A program made the translations under genes and the position numbers. Positions 63,025 through 64,000 of a stretch of DNA of 64,000 nt are shown piece by piece (position 1 is the first letter of the stretch; each line of letters opens with the position of its first letter). Under the pieces are notes generated by a model, which made no database searches, was not told the DNA's origin, and saw only the letters and a program-made list of their open reading frames with translations. Source of the DNA: Aliiroseovarius sp. (GTDB lineage Bacteria > Pseudomonadota > Alphaproteobacteria > Rhodobacterales > Rhodobacteraceae); assembly GCF_030148435.1 (NCBI RefSeq), contig NZ_JASBTN010000001.1, positions 62,001 through 126,000 of the forward strand, read 5' to 3'.

Positions 63025-64000
63025 TTACACGCGTTCGATAATGGTTGCGGCGCCCATGCCCGAGCCGATGCAGAGGGTGGCGAGGCCGGTCTCCTTGTCG
63101 GATCGCTCCATTTCATCCAGCAGAGCCCCCAGGATCATTGCCCCTGTGGCGCCCAGCGGGTGGCCCATGGCAATCGCACCGCCGTTCACGTTGACCTTGT
63201 TCGTGTCGGCATCAAAGGCCTGGATAAAGCGCAGCACGACCGAGGCGAAGGCCTCGTTCACCTCGAACAGGTCGATGTCGCCGAAGCTCATACCCGCGGC
63301 CTCAAGCACACGTTCGGTGGCCGGAACCGGACCGGTCAGCATGATGGTCGGGTCGGTGCCGACTTTCGAGGTTGCGCGGATGCGGGCACGGGGTTTCAGG
63401 CCGTTCTCCTCGCCGAACTCCTTGTTGCCAATCAACACGGCAGCGGATCCATCGGCGATGCCCGAGCTGTTGCCCGCGTGGTGCACGTGGTTCACCCGCT
63501 CCAGATGCGGGTATTTCAGCAGCGCCACGGCATCGAAACCCGGCATCGCTTCGCCCATCGCCTTGAAGGACGGGTTCAGGCCGCCCAGCGTCTGCATGGT
63601 GGTCTCGCGGATCATTTCGTCCTCGTCCATGATGGCAAGGCCGTTCTGGTCGCGCACGGTGTAGACGGAGCCCTTGAAACGCCCGGCTGCCCGGGCGGCA
63701 GCGGCGCGTTTCTGGCTTTCGACTGCATAGGCGTCGCAATCATCGCGTGAGAACCCGTATTCGGTGGCGATGATATCCGCCGAGATGCCCTGCGGCACGA
63801 AATAGGCTTTCATCGCCAGGTGCGGGTCGGCGGCAATCGCGCCGCCGTCCATACCCATCGGCACGCGGGACATGCTTTCCACACCACCGGCGATATAGGC
63901 CTTGCCTGCGCCGCCCTTGACCTGGTTCGCGGCCATGTTCACGGCTTCGAGGCCGGAGGCACAGAACCGGTTGATCGAAACACCCGGGATGCGTTCGTCA
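63025..64000 (-). CDS. fadA: Acetyl-CoA C-acyltransferase (3-ketoacyl-CoA thiolase), partial
   Basis: About 325 C-terminal codons are present; the 5' end lies beyond the window. The nucleophile Cys is in [12 protein letters not shown], a His in [15 protein letters not shown], and the C-terminal catalytic Cys in [15 protein letters not shown]. It cleaves 3-ketoacyl-CoA to acetyl-CoA and a shortened acyl-CoA. The reading frame is open to the window edge, so the true start is not visible. It forms an operon with the fadJ-type gene that follows. Confidence 0.95.
   Translation of the reverse strand, partial: DERIPGVSINRFCASGLEAVNMAANQVKGGAGKAYIAGGVESMSRVPMGMDGGAIAADPHLAMKAYFVPQGISADIIATEYGFSRDDCDAYAVESQKRAAAARAAGRFKGSVYTVRDQNGLAIMDEDEMIRETTMQTLGGLNPSFKAMGEAMPGFDAVALLKYPHLERVNHVHHAGNSSGIADGSAAVLIGNKEFGEENGLKPRARIRATSKVGTDPTIMLTGPVPATERVLEAAGMSFGDIDLFEVNEAFASVVLRFIQAFDADTNKVNVNGGAIAMGHPLGATGAMILGALLDEMERSDKETGLATLCIGSGMGAATIIERV

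Noticed and set aside
61096-63750. Open frame of 884 codons antisense to fadJ and fadA
   Set aside because: Shadow of the two real genes, which have complete catalytic motifs. The antisense product is His/Gly/Val-rich without domains.

Overview
This window looks like an ordinary stretch of alphaproteobacterial chromosome, most likely from the Rhodobacterales (Roseobacter group). The evidence is the high G+C, the gene content (TAXI-TRAP transporter, Lrp-type PutR next to putA, type III ornithine decarboxylase, NDUFA12-like complex I subunit, STAC-type symporter kinase) and the order clpP-clpX / NDUFA12-mlaD-DUF2155-aat-accC-accB. The placement is by recognition, not by a search. I see no IS element, integrase, phage gene, CRISPR array or rRNA. 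There is one tRNA, tRNA-Leu(UAA).

Layout. 1-3.2 kb: the end of a TAXI solute receptor, its fused TRAP permease and a coupled UspA protein. 3.2-3.55 kb: a gene-poor gap holding a clear TPP riboswitch on the minus strand with no thiamine gene after it. 3.55-9.4 kb (minus): a Bcr/CflA-type MFS transporter, valS and pgm. 9.5-12.8 kb: an Lrp regulator divergent from an ornithine decarboxylase, a DUF2235 hydrolase and a hotdog thioesterase. 12.9-16.7 kb: divergent metF/metR with a perfect MetR box, an inositol monophosphatase, a Flp-pilin-like small protein and a rhomboid protease. 16.7-21.3 kb: putA divergent from a PutR-like regulator, then a TPR protein. 21.3-27.3 kb: tRNA-Leu, an FAD oxidoreductase and a MacAB/DevBCA-like export system. 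27.5-33.7 kb: creatinase followed by a complete spermidine/putrescine-class ABC importer. 33.9-40.9 kb: clpP, clpX, a RidA-like protein, NDUFA12, mlaD, a DUF2155 protein, aat, accC, accB and a disordered hypothetical. 41.0-51.6 kb: TetR and PAS-LuxR regulators, a thiolase/acyl-CoA ligase/SDR operon, a glycine-zipper lipoprotein and a five-gene Liv-type ABC importer. 51.8-57.8 kb: an XRE/ScfR-type regulator, a response regulator, a small membrane protein, a symporter-sensor histidine kinase and a SpoA (FliM/FliN-like) protein. 57.8-64 kb: a DksA-like zinc-finger protein behind an FNR-type box, a small acidic protein, and two multifunctional beta-oxidation enzymes meeting tail to tail, the second with a thiolase running off the window.

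How the parts fit. Most of the window serves uptake and breakdown of organic acids, amino acids and small nitrogen compounds (TRAP, PutA, ornithine decarboxylase, creatinase, the Pot-like and Liv-like importers, and fatty-acid oxidation). Several local regulators sit divergent from their probable targets with visible inverted repeats between them.

Most worth a second look: (1) the orphan TPP riboswitch; (2) the XRE regulator at 51769-53064, whose middle resembles a histidine-kinase dimerisation domain with an H-E motif and which lies beside an orphan-type receiver and an SLC5-STAC kinase, suggesting a DNA-binding phosphotransfer partner; (3) the coupling of creatinase to a Pot-like importer whose PotB-like permease carries a large extra non-membrane domain. 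I found no clearly unprecedented multi-gene system. These are hypotheses about atypical members of known families.
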